Shown: one piece after another, positions 1 through 8,787 of the stretch | Numbering within the stretch: the first letter of the stretch is position 1 | Layout of the letters: each line of letters opens with the position of its first letter | Origin: Limnohabitans sp. JirII-31 | GTDB lineage: Bacteria; Pseudomonadota; Gammaproteobacteria; Burkholderiales; Burkholderiaceae_C | DNA length: 64,000 bases | Assembly (NCBI RefSeq): GCF_002778315.1 | Contig: NZ_NESA01000012.1 | Location: forward strand, 1-64,000 | Direction: 5' to 3' | The notes under the pieces: generated by a model | The model's database searches: none | What the model saw: only the letters and a program-made list of their open reading frames with translations | Told to the model about the DNA's origin: nothing | Translations under genes and position numbers: made by a program

Positions 1-2992
1 CCGTGGGGGCCAGGGTGTCCACGCTGTAGTTGGCGCTGCTGGCAATGCTGCCGCTGTTGCCTGCGATGTCGGTGTAGCTCGCAGCCAAGCTGACCACGTT
101 GCTGGTGTCTTGCAGGTTGACGCTGGGGGTGAAGGTGCCCGTCCAGGTGACGCCGCCGTCGGCGCTGCTGAGCGTGCTCAGGCTGCCGTTTTGCACCGTC
201 ACGTCGCTGTTGTCAAAGCCGCTCACGGCTTCGTTGAAGGTGATCGTCACCACGCTGGTCTCGCCCACTTTGAGCGCGCTGTCCGACAGGCTGATGCTCG
301 CCGTCGGCGCCAGGGTGTCGATGCTGTAGTTGGCACTGGTGGCGGTGCTGCCGCTGTTGCCTGCGATGTCGGTGTAGCTGGCGGCCAGGCTGACCACGTT
401 GCTGGTGTCTTCCAAGTTCGCGGTGGGCGTGAAGGTGCCCGTCCAAGTGACGCCGCCGTCGGCGCTGCTCAAAGTGCTCAGGCTGCCGTTTTGCACCGTC
501 ACGTCGCTGTTGTCAAAGTCGCTCACAGCCTCGCTGAAGGTGATGGTGACAGCACTGGTCTCGCCTGCTTTCAAAGACGTGTCGCTGAGTGCTATGGCGG
601 ACACACTGGGACCCGTGGTGTCCACGCTCACGTGGTGATGCAAAGATGCGTCGCTGGCTGTACCGGCGATGTTGATGAGTTTGGCGTTCAGGTCATGCGT
701 GACACCGCTGCTCAAGATCGGCGTGTTGAAGTCCACCGCGCCCGCCAAAATGTCGGCCGACGTCAGGGTGATCGGGTTGCCCAAGGGCGTGCTGCCGTCG
801 TACAGCTGCACGGTGTCATTGGCCACGGCACTGGTGCCTGCCAGCGAGACGGTCACCGTCAACACGGTGTCGTCTGTGACGCCGCCCTCTGCCACGGCGC
901 CGGTGATGGTGCCCACATCGTCCACGATGCGGCTGATGCTGGGCGCCACCGGCGCCGTGGTGTCGATGGTGACGCTGTAGTTGCCAGACGCTGCGCTGGC
1001 GTTGCCCGCCACGTCAATGACTTTGGCGTTGAAGGCGTAGGTGGTGGCGTTGCTCAGGCTGTTGGTGGTGATGTCCACATAGCCGTTGCTGATGTCGGTG
1101 GCACTCAAGGCGGCTGCGCTGGCGATGACACTGGTGTTGTCGTACAGCTGCACCGTGTCGTTGGCCACGGCACCCGTACCCGTCAGGCTGACCCGCACCA
1201 CCAGTTGGGTGTCGTCACTGAGCCCGCCGTCAGCCACGGCTCCGGTGATGGCGCCTACGTCATCGATGACACGGGTGATGCTGGGTGCCAGAGGGGCTGT
1301 GGTGTCAACCGTCACCACGTGGCTGGCCGACACCGCACTGGCGTTGCCTGCCACGTCGGTGACTGTGGCGTTGAAGGTGTACGTCGTCGCGTCGCTCAGC
1401 GTGTAGGTGGTGATGTCCACATAGCCGTTGCTGATGTCGGTGGCACTCAAGGTCAGCGCGCTGGCGATGGCCGTGGTGTTGTCATACAACTGCACGCTGT
1501 CGTTGGCTGCGGCACCTGTGCCCGTCAGGCTGACGCGCACCACGAGTTGGGTGTCATCGCTGCGCCCACCGTTGGCCACCGCACCGATGATGGTGCCCAC
1601 GTCGTCGGTGACGCTGCCGATGCTTGCCGCCGCAGGTGCTGCGGTGTCGATGGTGACGGTGTAGTCGCTCGACACCGCACTGATGTTGCCCGCCACGTCG
1701 CTGACTTTGGCATTCAAGACGTAGCTGTTGCCGTTGCTCAGGGTATGGGTGGCGACGTCGACATAGCCATTGCTGATGTCTGTGGCACTCAAGGTCACCG
1801 CAGTGGCTATCGTGCTGGTGCCGTTGTAGAGCTGCACGCTGTCGTTGGCCACGGCCCCTGTGCCGCTCAAGTTCACACGCACTACCAGTTGGGTGTCGTC
1901 TGTCACGCCACCCGCAGCCACCGGGCCAGTGATGGCACCCACGTCGTCGGTGACGCTGCCGATGCTCGGCGCTGTAGGTGCGGTGGTGTCGATGGTGACG
2001 GTGTAGTTGGCTGACGCTGTGCTGGCACTGCCCAGCGCATTGATGACTTTGGCGTTGAAAGCGTAAGTGGTGGCGTTACTCAGGGTGTTGGTGGTGATGT
2101 CCACATAGCCGTTGCTGATGTGGCTGGCACTCAAGGTCACGACACTGGCGACTGCGTTGGTGCCGTCGTAAAGCTGTAGGGTGTTATTCGCGACTGCGTT
2201 GGTACCACTCAGGCTGACCCGCACCACCAGTTGGGTGTCGTCGCTGCGCCCGCCGTTGTTGACCACGCCAGTGATAGAACCGACGTCGTCTGTGACACGG
2301 GTGATCGTGGGCGCGCCAGGTGTTGAGCTACCCACCACGCCCGAGGTGCTGGAACCACCCGAACCACCCCCACCAGATAAAAGCAGCAAGGGCGCCAAGC
2401 CAATCAGCGTGTTGGCACCGAAGACGGGCAGCCACACGCTGTCTGAATCTTTGTCTTTGGCCCCCGCCGTCGTGGCCGTGTTGGGGTTGTTTTGACTGGC
2501 TGATGCCGCGCTCTGGTCGTTGGCGCAAAGCAAGGTTTTGTCGTTGCTTGGGCTGGCAGATGCCATTTGTTCCGTGGCACCCAACACACGTTCAGCGCCA
2601 TCCAACTCAGTCACTGTCAACAGGGCTGGCGCACTCGATTGGGCATGGGCGTAAAACCCCTCCAACACCAACTCGTCACACTCTGGCGTGGAGAGGATCA
2701 AATCATCTTGCTCTTGACGGTGACTGATTTTTTGTTTCTTGCGGGCTGCTGTGTCTTGTGCAGACACCTTGGGTGGCAGCAGCCTGTAGGCGGCCCCTGG
2801 GTGCACTTTGACCTTGGTGGCTTGTCCCGATGAGGCTCCGACGGCAATCGTCCATGGGCTGGGCGCTTGCTCGCTCTCGGACAGCCACAGACCGTCCATT
2901 TGGAGAGACCATTTTTTGGCGTCTATCCCTTGGGTAGGGGGGGTAGATTGCGCTGCATTGTTTTTTTTAGGAGGATTGAGTTCTGCAGGCAT
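1..2992 (-). CDS. Large Ig-like repeat surface adhesin, N-terminal part (runs off left edge)
   Basis: The frame is open from an ATG at 2992 to the window edge (about 997 codons, no stop). It looks like the start of a giant secreted or surface adhesin of the type I-secreted, biofilm-associated kind. Residues 1-185 form a unique N-terminal domain without a Sec signal. Residues 190-213 are a hydrophobic stretch (LIGLAPLLLL) followed by a Gly/Ser linker, an arrangement often seen before Ig arrays in such proteins. From residue 227 come five tandem ~112-residue Ig-like domains (each with a DDVG..TG and a VTIDTTAP-like junction). From about base 612 downward a second domain type of exactly 100 residues follows (TLSDTSL..GET, SSADGGVTWTGTFTP, DIAGNSG), resembling Pfam Big_12, with two full copies before the edge. 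No good Shine-Dalgarno precedes the ATG. C-terminal secretion signals and any transporter genes would lie to the left, outside the window. Confidence 0.85.
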   Translation of the reverse strand, partial: MPAELNPPKKNNAAQSTPPTQGIDAKKWSLQMDGLWLSESEQAPSPWTIAVGASSGQATKVKVHPGAAYRLLPPKVSAQDTAARKKQKISHRQEQDDLILSTPECDELVLEGFYAHAQSSAPALLTVTELDGAERVLGATEQMASASPSNDKTLLCANDQSAASASQNNPNTATTAGAKDKDSDSVWLPVFGANTLIGLAPLLLLSGGGGSGGSSTSGVVGSSTPGAPTITRVTDDVGSITGVVNNGGRSDDTQLVVRVSLSGTNAVANNTLQLYDGTNAVASVVTLSASHISNGYVDITTNTLSNATTYAFNAKVINALGSASTASANYTVTIDTTAPTAPSIGSVTDDVGAITGPVAAGGVTDDTQLVVRVNLSGTGAVANDSVQLYNGTSTIATAVTLSATDISNGYVDVATHTLSNGNSYVLNAKVSDVAGNISAVSSDYTVTIDTAAPAAASIGSVTDDVGTIIGAVANGGRSDDTQLVVRVSLTGTGAAANDSVQLYDNTTAIASALTLSATDISNGYVDITTYTLSDATTYTFNATVTDVAGNASAVSASHVVTVDTTAPLAPSITRVIDDVGAITGAVADGGLSDDTQLVVRVSLTGTGAVANDTVQLYDNTSVIASAAALSATDISNGYVDITTNSLSNATTYAFNAKVIDVAGNASAASGNYSVTIDTTAPVAPSISRIVDDVGTITGAVAEGGVTDDTVLTVTVSLAGTSAVANDTVQLYDGSTPLGNPITLTSADILAGAVDFNTPILSSGVTHDLNAKLINIAGTASDASLHHHVSVDTTGPSVSAIALSDTSLKAGETSAVTITFSEAVSDFDNSDVTVQNGSLSTLSSADGGVTWTGTFTPTANLEDTSNVVSLAASYTDIAGNSGSTATSANYSIDTLAPTASISLSDSALKVGETSVVTITFNEAVSGFDNSDVTVQNGSLSTLSSADGGVTWTGTFTPSVNLQDTSNVVSLAASYTDIAGNSGSIASSANYSVDTLAPT
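12..612 (-). repeat. Two 300-bp tandem repeats inside the adhesin gene (second domain type)
   Basis: Two units (about 612-313 and 312-13) encode the same 100-residue Ig-like domain and are nearly identical in DNA over long stretches, with a third unit starting at the edge. Examples are the repeated blocks around 48-80 and 348-380. Such DNA-level identity, not only protein similarity, suggests recent duplication or gene conversion. Confidence 0.85.
613..2314 (-). repeat. Five ~340-bp tandem repeats inside the adhesin gene (first domain type)
   Basis: Five consecutive Ig-like domains of about 110-114 residues each, beginning at the Ala-Pro junctions. They share the core SDDTQLVVRVSL, VQLYD, SATDISNGYVDITT and FNAKV..VAGN. 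The fifth copy (next to the second repeat type) is the most diverged, the middle copies the most alike. Confidence 0.8.
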
Positions 2993-3137
2993 GAGAGGTT
3001 TTTCTAGAGAGCGGGCCGATGTTTTGCACCCTGTCTATCGGCCTCAAAGTCGTGTGACTTGAAAGACTTTACATATTTAATGATTTTGTTATTTTTATTG
3101 TTTTTGATGATTTTATTGTCATAAACAAGATATTTTT
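2993..3137. promoter_or_regulatory. AT-rich leader upstream of the adhesin gene
   Basis: The sequence from about 3060 to 3137 is almost entirely A and T, in sharp contrast to the GC-rich surroundings, and lies directly upstream of the adhesin start. A 7-bp inverted repeat (GGCCGAT at 3014-3020, ATCGGCC at 3037-3043) would sit in the adhesin 5' leader. This is a likely promoter region and a typical target for xenogeneic silencing, but no single -35/-10 pair stands out. Confidence 0.4.
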
Positions 3138-3275
3138 ATGATCGAAATCACAGGCAAAAAAATAAAGAAAGCAGTACTCAAAAAATATGAAGGCGACTTA
3201 GAGATTGCCTTGCTCAAAAAGCAATTCTTTGGCGTTCAATGCCCGGAATTTTTAGAAAAAACAAACCCTAAATAG
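3138..3275 (+). CDS. Possible small protein, 45 aa, lysine-rich
   Basis: ATG at 3138 to TAG at 3273-3275, 45 codons, starting MIEITGKKIKKAVLKK and ending LEKTNPK. It lies in the AT-rich spacer between the adhesin gene and pmbA, divergent from the adhesin. Lysine-rich and low in GC, unlike its neighbours. No clear Shine-Dalgarno precedes the ATG. I do not recognise a family; it may be a real small protein, a gene remnant or chance. Confidence 0.25.
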   Translation: MIEITGKKIKKAVLKKYEGDLEIALLKKQFFGVQCPEFLEKTNPK

Positions 3276-3450
3276 CTCACACCCAATTGGCGTGTTCAAA
3301 GCACAAAAAATGGCCATGCAAGCGCGCATACGGCGCACACGTGCATCGAGCGGACGTGAAGAAGCCCACAGCGCGTGATGCTGTGCGCTGTGCAATCGAT
3401 GAAAAGGAGAAATCAGCGGTGACCACCGCCGATGGGGGGACTGGGGCTGC
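3276..3450. other. Intergenic spacer with a weak hairpin
   Basis: No gene is visible here. An 8-bp inverted repeat (CACAGCGC at 3367-3374, GCGCTGTG at 3385-3392) lies about 60 bases beyond the pmbA stop codon and could help end pmbA transcription. It has no U-tract, so it is not a convincing intrinsic terminator. Confidence 0.3.
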
Positions 3451-4842
3451 TTAGCTGCCCGCGATTTTCATGCGGTTGATCAAGACCGAGCCGATGGTCT
3501 TGGCACCCATGGTGTAGGCGTCCGATCCAATGGCCTGGATGCCTTGGAACATGTCTTTGAGGTTGCCCGCGATGGTGATTTCTTGCACGGGAAAAGCAAT
3601 CTGCCCGTTCTCCACCCAAAAGCCACTGGCACCACGTGAATAGTCACCCGTGACGTAATTCACGCCTTGGCCCATCATCTCGGTCACAAACAAGCCGGTG
3701 CCCAGTTTTTGGAGCATGGCGTCGAGGTCGTCACCTGCTTGGGTGAGCCGCGACTGCATGACCAGATTGTGCGACCCACCCGCATTGCCCGTGGTGGGCA
3801 TGCCCAGTTTGCGACCCGAGTAGGTGCTCAGGAAATAACCTTGCACGCGCCCCGCATCCACCACGCGACGAGCGCGGGTGGTGACGCCTTCGTCGTCAAA
3901 CGGCGAGCTGCCTTTGCCACGCAGCTCATGGGGGTCTTCCAAGATGTCGATGTGTTTGGGGAACACGCGCTTGCCCAGCGAGTCGAGCAAGAAGGTGCTC
4001 TTGCGGTAGAGCGAGCCGCCGCTGACGGCCTGCACAAACCCGCCCAACAAGCCCGCCGCCACAGGCGATTCGAACAACACCGCGCATTGGGTGGTGGCGA
4101 TCTTGCGCGACTTCAAGCGGCTCAAGGCACGCTCGGCGGCGTAGCGGCCCACGGCTTCGGGGGACGACAGCTCGTCGGCCGAGCGCATGGAGGTGTACCA
4201 AGCGTCGCGCTGCATGTTGTTGCCTTTGCCCGCGATGGGCGACACCGACAGGCTGTGACGCGAGCTGGCATAGCCGCCGCGAAAGCCGTGGGTGTGGGCA
4301 CTGAAGAAATGGCTTTGCTGGGCCGACACCGCAGCACCTTCGCTGTTGGTGATGCGCTTGCTGGTGCGCAGTGCGGCCTCTTCGCAGCGCAGGGCCAACT
4401 GAGCCGCCTCTTCGCTGGTGATGGCCCAGGGGTGGAACAAGTCCAACTCGGGATGGTGTTTGGCAATGTCTTGCTCATCGGGCAGGCCAGCCATGGGGTC
4501 TTCGGCCGTGAAGCGCGCAATGTCGTAAGCCGCTTGCACGGTGCGCTCAATCGCCGCTTTGGAAAAGTCAGAGGTGCTGGCATTGCCACGGCGGTGGCCC
4601 ACATACACGGTGACGCCGAGCGATTTGTCGCGGTTGCGCTCGACGTTTTCCAGCTCACCCTTGCGCACGGACACGCTCAAACCGCTGCCCTCAGAGGCTT
4701 CGGCACCCGCATCGGTGGCACCGAGTTTTTTGGCGTGCCCCAGTGCCAGATCGACCAATTCTTCAAATTGATCACGGCTGTAACTGAAACCCTGAGAGGT
4801 GTGACGGGCAGGGACGGCGGGTTTTGGGGTGGCTTTGCTCAT
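3451..4842 (-). CDS. pmbA: PmbA/TldD-family metalloprotease (TldE)
   Basis: A 463-residue protein matching the TldE/PmbA half of the TldD-TldE protease, which degrades unstructured peptides and is needed for maturation of microcin B17-type peptides and CcdA turnover in E. coli. Length agrees with the family (E. coli PmbA is 450). Features include a family-typical N-terminal DAGAEASEGSGLSVSVR region and a C-terminal GDYSRGASGFWVENG stretch. PmbA lacks the HExxxH metal site, which belongs to its partner TldD; tldD is not in this window. The start chosen is the ATG at 4842 (MSKATPKP); an upstream in-frame ATG at 4938 would extend into the divergent darP gene. Confidence 0.92.
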   Translation of the reverse strand: MSKATPKPAVPARHTSQGFSYSRDQFEELVDLALGHAKKLGATDAGAEASEGSGLSVSVRKGELENVERNRDKSLGVTVYVGHRRGNASTSDFSKAAIERTVQAAYDIARFTAEDPMAGLPDEQDIAKHHPELDLFHPWAITSEEAAQLALRCEEAALRTSKRITNSEGAAVSAQQSHFFSAHTHGFRGGYASSRHSLSVSPIAGKGNNMQRDAWYTSMRSADELSSPEAVGRYAAERALSRLKSRKIATTQCAVLFESPVAAGLLGGFVQAVSGGSLYRKSTFLLDSLGKRVFPKHIDILEDPHELRGKGSSPFDDEGVTTRARRVVDAGRVQGYFLSTYSGRKLGMPTTGNAGGSHNLVMQSRLTQAGDDLDAMLQKLGTGLFVTEMMGQGVNYVTGDYSRGASGFWVENGQIAFPVQEITIAGNLKDMFQGIQAIGSDAYTMGAKTIGSVLINRMKIAGS

Positions 4843-4921
4843 ATCGGCGGCTATGATACTTGCCACTGTGTTTCCCTTTGTGTTGAAGGGCAAGCCGACC
4901 GCTTTGGACCCCCTTCTTTTT

Positions 4922-5599
4922 ATGTCACGCAAACCCAAAAAAGGTTACTTCGTTCGCGGCCAATTTGTGGCCGAAGGCAGCGAACTCGACCTGGAACTCA
5001 AACGCGAACTCAAAGGCACCGACAGTGCCAGCCGCACCGATAAAAAACGCGAAAGCGACGAGCGGCAAGATCTCGGGGTAGAACTGCTGACTTTGCGCAC
5101 CGACTTGTTGGACCGACTGCAAACCCAAGGCCATTTGAACGACCAACTGCGCGAGGCCATGGCCGAAGCGCGCCGCATCACCAACTTTGAAGGCAAGCGT
5201 CGCCAAATGCAGTACGTGGGCAAGTTGATGCGCAAGCTCAACGAAGAGGCGGTGGTGGCCATGCGCGACACGCTCAACGAACAGCGCATGGGCAGCACCC
5301 GCGACACCCTGGCCCTGCACCTGGCCGAGCATTGGCGAGACCGTCTGATTCAAGACGACAACGCGGTGTCGGAATGGATGCTGGCCCACCCCAGCACCGA
5401 CAGCCAACAATTGCGCGCCTTGGTGCGCCAAGCACGCAAAGACGACACCACCTCCAAAGCCGATGTGGCCAAAGGTCTGCTGCCACGCCAGGGGCGCGCT
5501 TACCGTGACATTTTTCAACTCGTCAAAACCACCTTGAGCGATGCCGAAGACGCGGCCCGCACCCCCGAGGACGACGACAGCGAGGTGTACAAGCCATGA
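4922..5599 (+). CDS. darP: Ribosome biogenesis factor DarP (YjgA, DUF615)
   Basis: A 225-residue protein beginning MSRKPKKGYF, matching the DUF615/YjgA family that associates with late 50S ribosomal precursors and promotes 50S assembly. It is highly charged, with the family core ITNFEGKRRQMQYVGKLMR near residues 85-105. E. coli YjgA is 183 aa; this one has an acidic C-terminal tail (TPEDDDSEVYKP). It is divergent from pmbA, an arrangement common in Burkholderiales, and its stop overlaps the start of mog by 4 bases (ATGA), so the two are probably co-translated. An upstream in-frame ATG at 4829 lies inside pmbA and was rejected. Confidence 0.9.
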   Translation: MSRKPKKGYFVRGQFVAEGSELDLELKRELKGTDSASRTDKKRESDERQDLGVELLTLRTDLLDRLQTQGHLNDQLREAMAEARRITNFEGKRRQMQYVGKLMRKLNEEAVVAMRDTLNEQRMGSTRDTLALHLAEHWRDRLIQDDNAVSEWMLAHPSTDSQQLRALVRQARKDDTTSKADVAKGLLPRQGRAYRDIFQLVKTTLSDAEDAARTPEDDDSEVYKP

Positions 5600-6216
5600 C
5601 CGAGACTGCCCTGCCCATACCCGATGCACGCTGCGACACCCTGAAGGTGGGCATCGTGTCGATCAGCGACCGCGCCTCCAGCGGCACTTACGAAGACAAA
5701 GGCCTGCCCGCGTTGCGTGACTGGTTGGGCCAGGCCTTGTTCAACCCCATCGACTACCACGCACGTTTGATTCCGGACGAACAAGCCACCATCAGCCAAA
5801 CCTTGATTGAGTTGGTCGATGCAGGCTGTGCTTTGGTGCTGACCACCGGCGGCACAGGCCCAGCTTTGCGCGATGTGACGCCCGAAGCCACCCTGGCCGT
5901 GGCCGACAAAGAGATGCCAGGCTTTGGCGAGCAAATGCGCCAGATCAGCTTGCGATTTGTGCCGACCGCCATCTTGTCGCGTCAAGTGGCGGTGATTCGT
6001 GGCCAGAGCCTGATCATCAATTTGCCCGGTCAACCCAAATCGATCCAAGAAACCTTGGGTGGCTTGAAAGACGCCGAAGGCAAGCAGTTGGTGGACGGCA
6101 TCTTTGCCGCTGTGCCGTATTGCATTGACTTGATTGGCGGCCCCTACATGGAAACGCGCGACGCGTTTTGCAAAGGCTGGCGGCCTAAAACGGCGATCAA
6201 GTCCAAGCGGGTGTAA
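5596..6216 (+). CDS. mog: Molybdopterin adenylyltransferase
   Basis: A 206-residue MogA/MoaB-fold protein that adenylates molybdopterin before molybdate insertion in molybdenum cofactor synthesis. Visible motifs are the N-terminal VGIVSISDRASSGTYEDKG, the nucleotide-binding TTGGTGPALRDVTPEA around residues 82-97, and NLPGQPKSI near 140. Translationally coupled to darP by a 4-base overlap. It converges on cysE with 14 bases between stops. Consistent with molybdoenzyme-related genes mocA/xdhC later in the window. Confidence 0.93.
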   Translation: MTETALPIPDARCDTLKVGIVSISDRASSGTYEDKGLPALRDWLGQALFNPIDYHARLIPDEQATISQTLIELVDAGCALVLTTGGTGPALRDVTPEATLAVADKEMPGFGEQMRQISLRFVPTAILSRQVAVIRGQSLIINLPGQPKSIQETLGGLKDAEGKQLVDGIFAAVPYCIDLIGGPYMETRDAFCKGWRPKTAIKSKRV

Positions 6217-6230
6217 GACCCGCCCGTGCG

Positions 6231-7001
6231 TCAGTCCAGCAACTGGTTGATGCGCGCTGCTTCGAAGTGTTCTTGACGCGCTGCATCACTGGGCACGCAA
6301 TCGGCACCGGTTTGCGCATTGGACAGTTGTTCAATGGCTTGCCAGAGCAACGCAATTTGATGCTCTTGACCCGCTGCGCTGTCAATCAGGCCACGCATGG
6401 CCTGGCTCAGGGGGTCGTCGTTTTGCGTGACCCCATAGGCTGAAAAACCCATCTTCGACGCCGCTTCTTCGCGCTTGGCATCCGACTCGGCCTGGATGAT
6501 GCGTGCGGGGTTGCCCACGGCTGTGGCCCCCGCAGGCACGGGCTTGGTCACCACGGCGTTGCTGCCCACCTTGGCGCCATCGCCCACGGTGAAGCCGCCC
6601 AACACTTTGGCGCCTGCGCCAATCACCACATCGCGGCCCAGCGTGGGGTGACGCTTGGTGCCTTTGTAGAGCGAGGTGCCCCCCAAGGTCACGCCTTGGT
6701 AAATGGTGCAGCCGTCGCCAATTTCGGCGGTCTCACCCACCACCACGCCCATGGCATGGTCAAAGAACACGCGCTCGCCAATCTTGGCGGCAGGGTGAAT
6801 TTCAATGCCGGTCAACCAGCGTGAGAGATGCGAGATGAAACGCCCCAACCAACGCAAGCCCCAACCCCAGCAGGCATGGGCCAAGCGGTGCAACACCACG
6901 GCGTGCAAACCGGGATAGCAGGTGAGCACCTCCCAGCGGCTGCGCGCAGCAGGGTCGCGGTCAAGGATGCATTGAACGTCGGAGCGAAGGCGTGAAAACA
7001 T
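6231..7001 (-). CDS. cysE: Serine O-acetyltransferase
   Basis: A 256-residue serine acetyltransferase that makes O-acetylserine for cysteine synthesis. The C-terminal half is a left-handed beta-helix of hexapeptide repeats with the active-site segment [17 protein letters not shown] (catalytic Asp/His region) and [17 protein letters not shown]. The start at 7001 ([10 protein letters not shown]) is the usual start of the short betaproteobacterial form; an in-frame ATG at 7274 lies inside trmJ and adds unrelated sequence. The tail after residue 200 is longer and less conserved than the catalytic core. It follows trmJ by 11 bases on the same strand. Confidence 0.92.
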   Translation of the reverse strand: MFSRLRSDVQCILDRDPAARSRWEVLTCYPGLHAVVLHRLAHACWGWGLRWLGRFISHLSRWLTGIEIHPAAKIGERVFFDHAMGVVVGETAEIGDGCTIYQGVTLGGTSLYKGTKRHPTLGRDVVIGAGAKVLGGFTVGDGAKVGSNAVVTKPVPAGATAVGNPARIIQAESDAKREEAASKMGFSAYGVTQNDDPLSQAMRGLIDSAAGQEHQIALLWQAIEQLSNAQTGADCVPSDAARQEHFEAARINQLLD

Positions 7002-7012
7002 AAGCGGTGAGT

Positions 7013-7750
7013 CTATCGTTTGTCGCTGGCGGCTTGCGCCATGCTTTTGGCCACACCACGCAAGATGTGGATTTCTTCTTGCGTCAGCTGCGCCCGATTG
7101 AACAACTGGTTCAAGCGCGGCATCAGCTTCTTGGGCGACTCCGGATCCAAAAAACCAATCGTGGTCAAGGCTTGTTGCCAGTGTTCCAACAAACCTGCCA
7201 CTTGTGCGGCGTCGGCCAACTCGCTGGGAGGCACGGCCTCTTGCACTGCAAAACCACCCAGGGCCATGCGCCACTCATAGGCCAGCACCTGCACCGCAGC
7301 CCCCAGGTTGAGAGAGCCAAACTTGGGGTCGGTGGGAATGCTCAAGCAGGTGTGACATCGGTACACGTCTTCGTTGCGCATGCCAAAACGCTCGGAGCCA
7401 AATAAAAATGCCACCCCTTGCTGCGGGGCTTGCGCGTGGGACGCAGCCAGGGCTGCAAAGTGACTGCGCGGGTCCAGGGTGGGCGGGCCAAAGTCACGCG
7501 GCGTCATGGCGGTGGCACACAAGTGGCTGATGCCATCGAGCGCCTCATCGAGCGTGGCGACGATGCGCGCGTTGTGCAGCACATCCAAGGCACCACTGGC
7601 GCGCTGGATGGTTTCTTCACGGCGCAAGACGTTGTCCCAACGGGGAGCGACCAACACCAAATCGGTGAAGCCCATGACCTTCATGGCGCGTGCGGTCGCC
7701 CCCACGTTGCCGGCATGGCTGGTGTTTAAAAGAATGAAACGGGTGTGCAT
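7013..7750 (-). CDS. trmJ: tRNA (cytidine/uridine-2'-O-)-methyltransferase TrmJ
   Basis: A 245-residue SPOUT-class methyltransferase that 2'-O-methylates position 32 of tRNAs. The N-terminus [20 protein letters not shown] and the SAM-binding knot region [14 protein letters not shown]...[23 protein letters not shown] (around residues 115-160) are diagnostic of TrmH/TrmJ proteins. The start at 7750 (MHTRFILL) fits the family; an ATG 57 bases further upstream adds non-homologous residues. Divergent from suhB, likely co-transcribed with cysE. Confidence 0.92.
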   Translation of the reverse strand: MHTRFILLNTSHAGNVGATARAMKVMGFTDLVLVAPRWDNVLRREETIQRASGALDVLHNARIVATLDEALDGISHLCATAMTPRDFGPPTLDPRSHFAALAASHAQAPQQGVAFLFGSERFGMRNEDVYRCHTCLSIPTDPKFGSLNLGAAVQVLAYEWRMALGGFAVQEAVPPSELADAAQVAGLLEHWQQALTTIGFLDPESPKKLMPRLNQLFNRAQLTQEEIHILRGVAKSMAQAASDKR

Positions 7751-7855
7751 GGGCAATGTGCGTAACGAGGGGCGTAAAATCTGGCCTATTGTCGCCGCCC
7801 GCATCACCGGGTCTGTTCATTCGACCCTTTGCCGGGTCAGCTCTTCACACAATCC

Positions 7856-8746
7856 ATGTCGTCCACACTCCACCCCATGATCAACGTGGCCATCAAGGCC
7901 GCACGCGCCGCTGGTGCCATCATCAACCGCGCTGCCCTCGATGTGGAAGCCGTGCGCATTTCGCAAAAGCAAGTCAATGACTTTGTCACCGAAGTCGACC
8001 ACGCCAGCGAACGCGCCATCATCGACACCCTGCTGACCGCCTACCCCGACCACGGCATCTTGGCCGAAGAGTCTGGCTCAGAACACGGCAACCCGAAGGC
8101 AGACCACATCTGGATCATTGACCCGCTGGACGGCACCACCAACTTCATCCACGGCTTTCCTGTCTATTGCGTGAGCATTGCCTTGCAAGTGCGCGGCAAG
8201 CTCGAGCACGCCGTGGTGTACGACCCCAGCCGTAACGACTTGTTCACCGCCACCAAGGGGCGCGGCGCGTTCATGAACGATCGCCGCATCCGCGTGAGCA
8301 AACGCACCCGCTTGGACGAGTGCTTGCTGTCCACCGGTTTTCCGTTTCGTCCCGAGGACGACTTTGACAAATACCTGCGCCTGATGGGCGACGTGATGCA
8401 ACGCACCGCCGGCCTGCGCCGCCCGGGCGCTGCCGCACTCGACCTGGCCTATGTGGCAGCGGGCTTCAGCGATGGTTTCTTTGAACTGGGCCTGCAGCCC
8501 TGGGACATGGCTGCCGGTGCCTTGCTGATCACCGAAGCGGGTGGCTTGGTGGGCAACTTCACGGGCGACGCCAACTTCTTGGAACAACGCGAGTGCTTGG
8601 CAGCCAGCCCACGCATTTATGCCCAACTGGTGCCCTTGTTGCACAAGTACTCCAAGTTCGCCAGCGCCGACGACAAGCGTGCGGTGAGCGAATCGGCCAA
8701 GACCTTGAGCATCTCGTCGCAGGGCGAGGACGACGCGCCTCTGTAA
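7856..8746 (+). CDS. suhB: Inositol-1-monophosphatase (SuhB)
   Basis: A 296-residue member of the FIG superfamily of Mg2+-dependent phosphatases. Metal-binding motifs are visible: [11 protein letters not shown] (residues ~41-51), EES (~69), [12 protein letters not shown] (~88-99) and WDMAAG (~216-221). SuhB dephosphorylates inositol 1-phosphate and in proteobacteria also joins the rRNA antitermination complex. The C-terminal ~30 residues are a low-conservation tail. The start at 7856 (MSSTLHPM) was chosen by similarity; the ATG at 7877 ([10 protein letters not shown]) is a possible alternative, and neither has a strong Shine-Dalgarno. Divergent from trmJ. Confidence 0.92.
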   Translation: MSSTLHPMINVAIKAARAAGAIINRAALDVEAVRISQKQVNDFVTEVDHASERAIIDTLLTAYPDHGILAEESGSEHGNPKADHIWIIDPLDGTTNFIHGFPVYCVSIALQVRGKLEHAVVYDPSRNDLFTATKGRGAFMNDRRIRVSKRTRLDECLLSTGFPFRPEDDFDKYLRLMGDVMQRTAGLRRPGAAALDLAYVAAGFSDGFFELGLQPWDMAAGALLITEAGGLVGNFTGDANFLEQRECLAASPRIYAQLVPLLHKYSKFASADDKRAVSESAKTLSISSQGEDDAPL

Positions 8747-8749
8747 CGC

Positions 8750-8787
8750 GGGCCTGGGCCAGTAAGTACTGAGCCCAAGTCAGGCCC
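8750..8787. terminator. Interrupted hairpin between convergent suhB and the antitoxin gene
   Basis: Nested complementary segments GGGCCTG/CAGGCCC (8750-8756, 8781-8787), GGC/GCC and CAGTA/TACTG form one interrupted stem between two convergent genes. It overlaps the last codons of the antitoxin. There is no T-run on either side, so it may be a weak or Rho-assisted terminator. Confidence 0.4.

Noticed and set aside
110..2014. 634-codon open frame on the plus strand opposite the adhesin
   Set aside because: It is the antisense image of the Ig repeats; it repeats with the same period, has no RBS or known domain, and the minus-strand frame encodes clear Ig domains.
1..2314. Regular repeats that could suggest a CRISPR array or satellite
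   Set aside because: The period (300-340 bp) and the uninterrupted reading frame show tandem protein domains; there are no short palindromic repeats with unique spacers.
3667..5043. 458-codon plus-strand frame across pmbA
   Set aside because: Antisense shadow of pmbA in GC-rich DNA; composition (Gly/His/Ala/Arg-rich) and lack of motifs mark it as non-coding.
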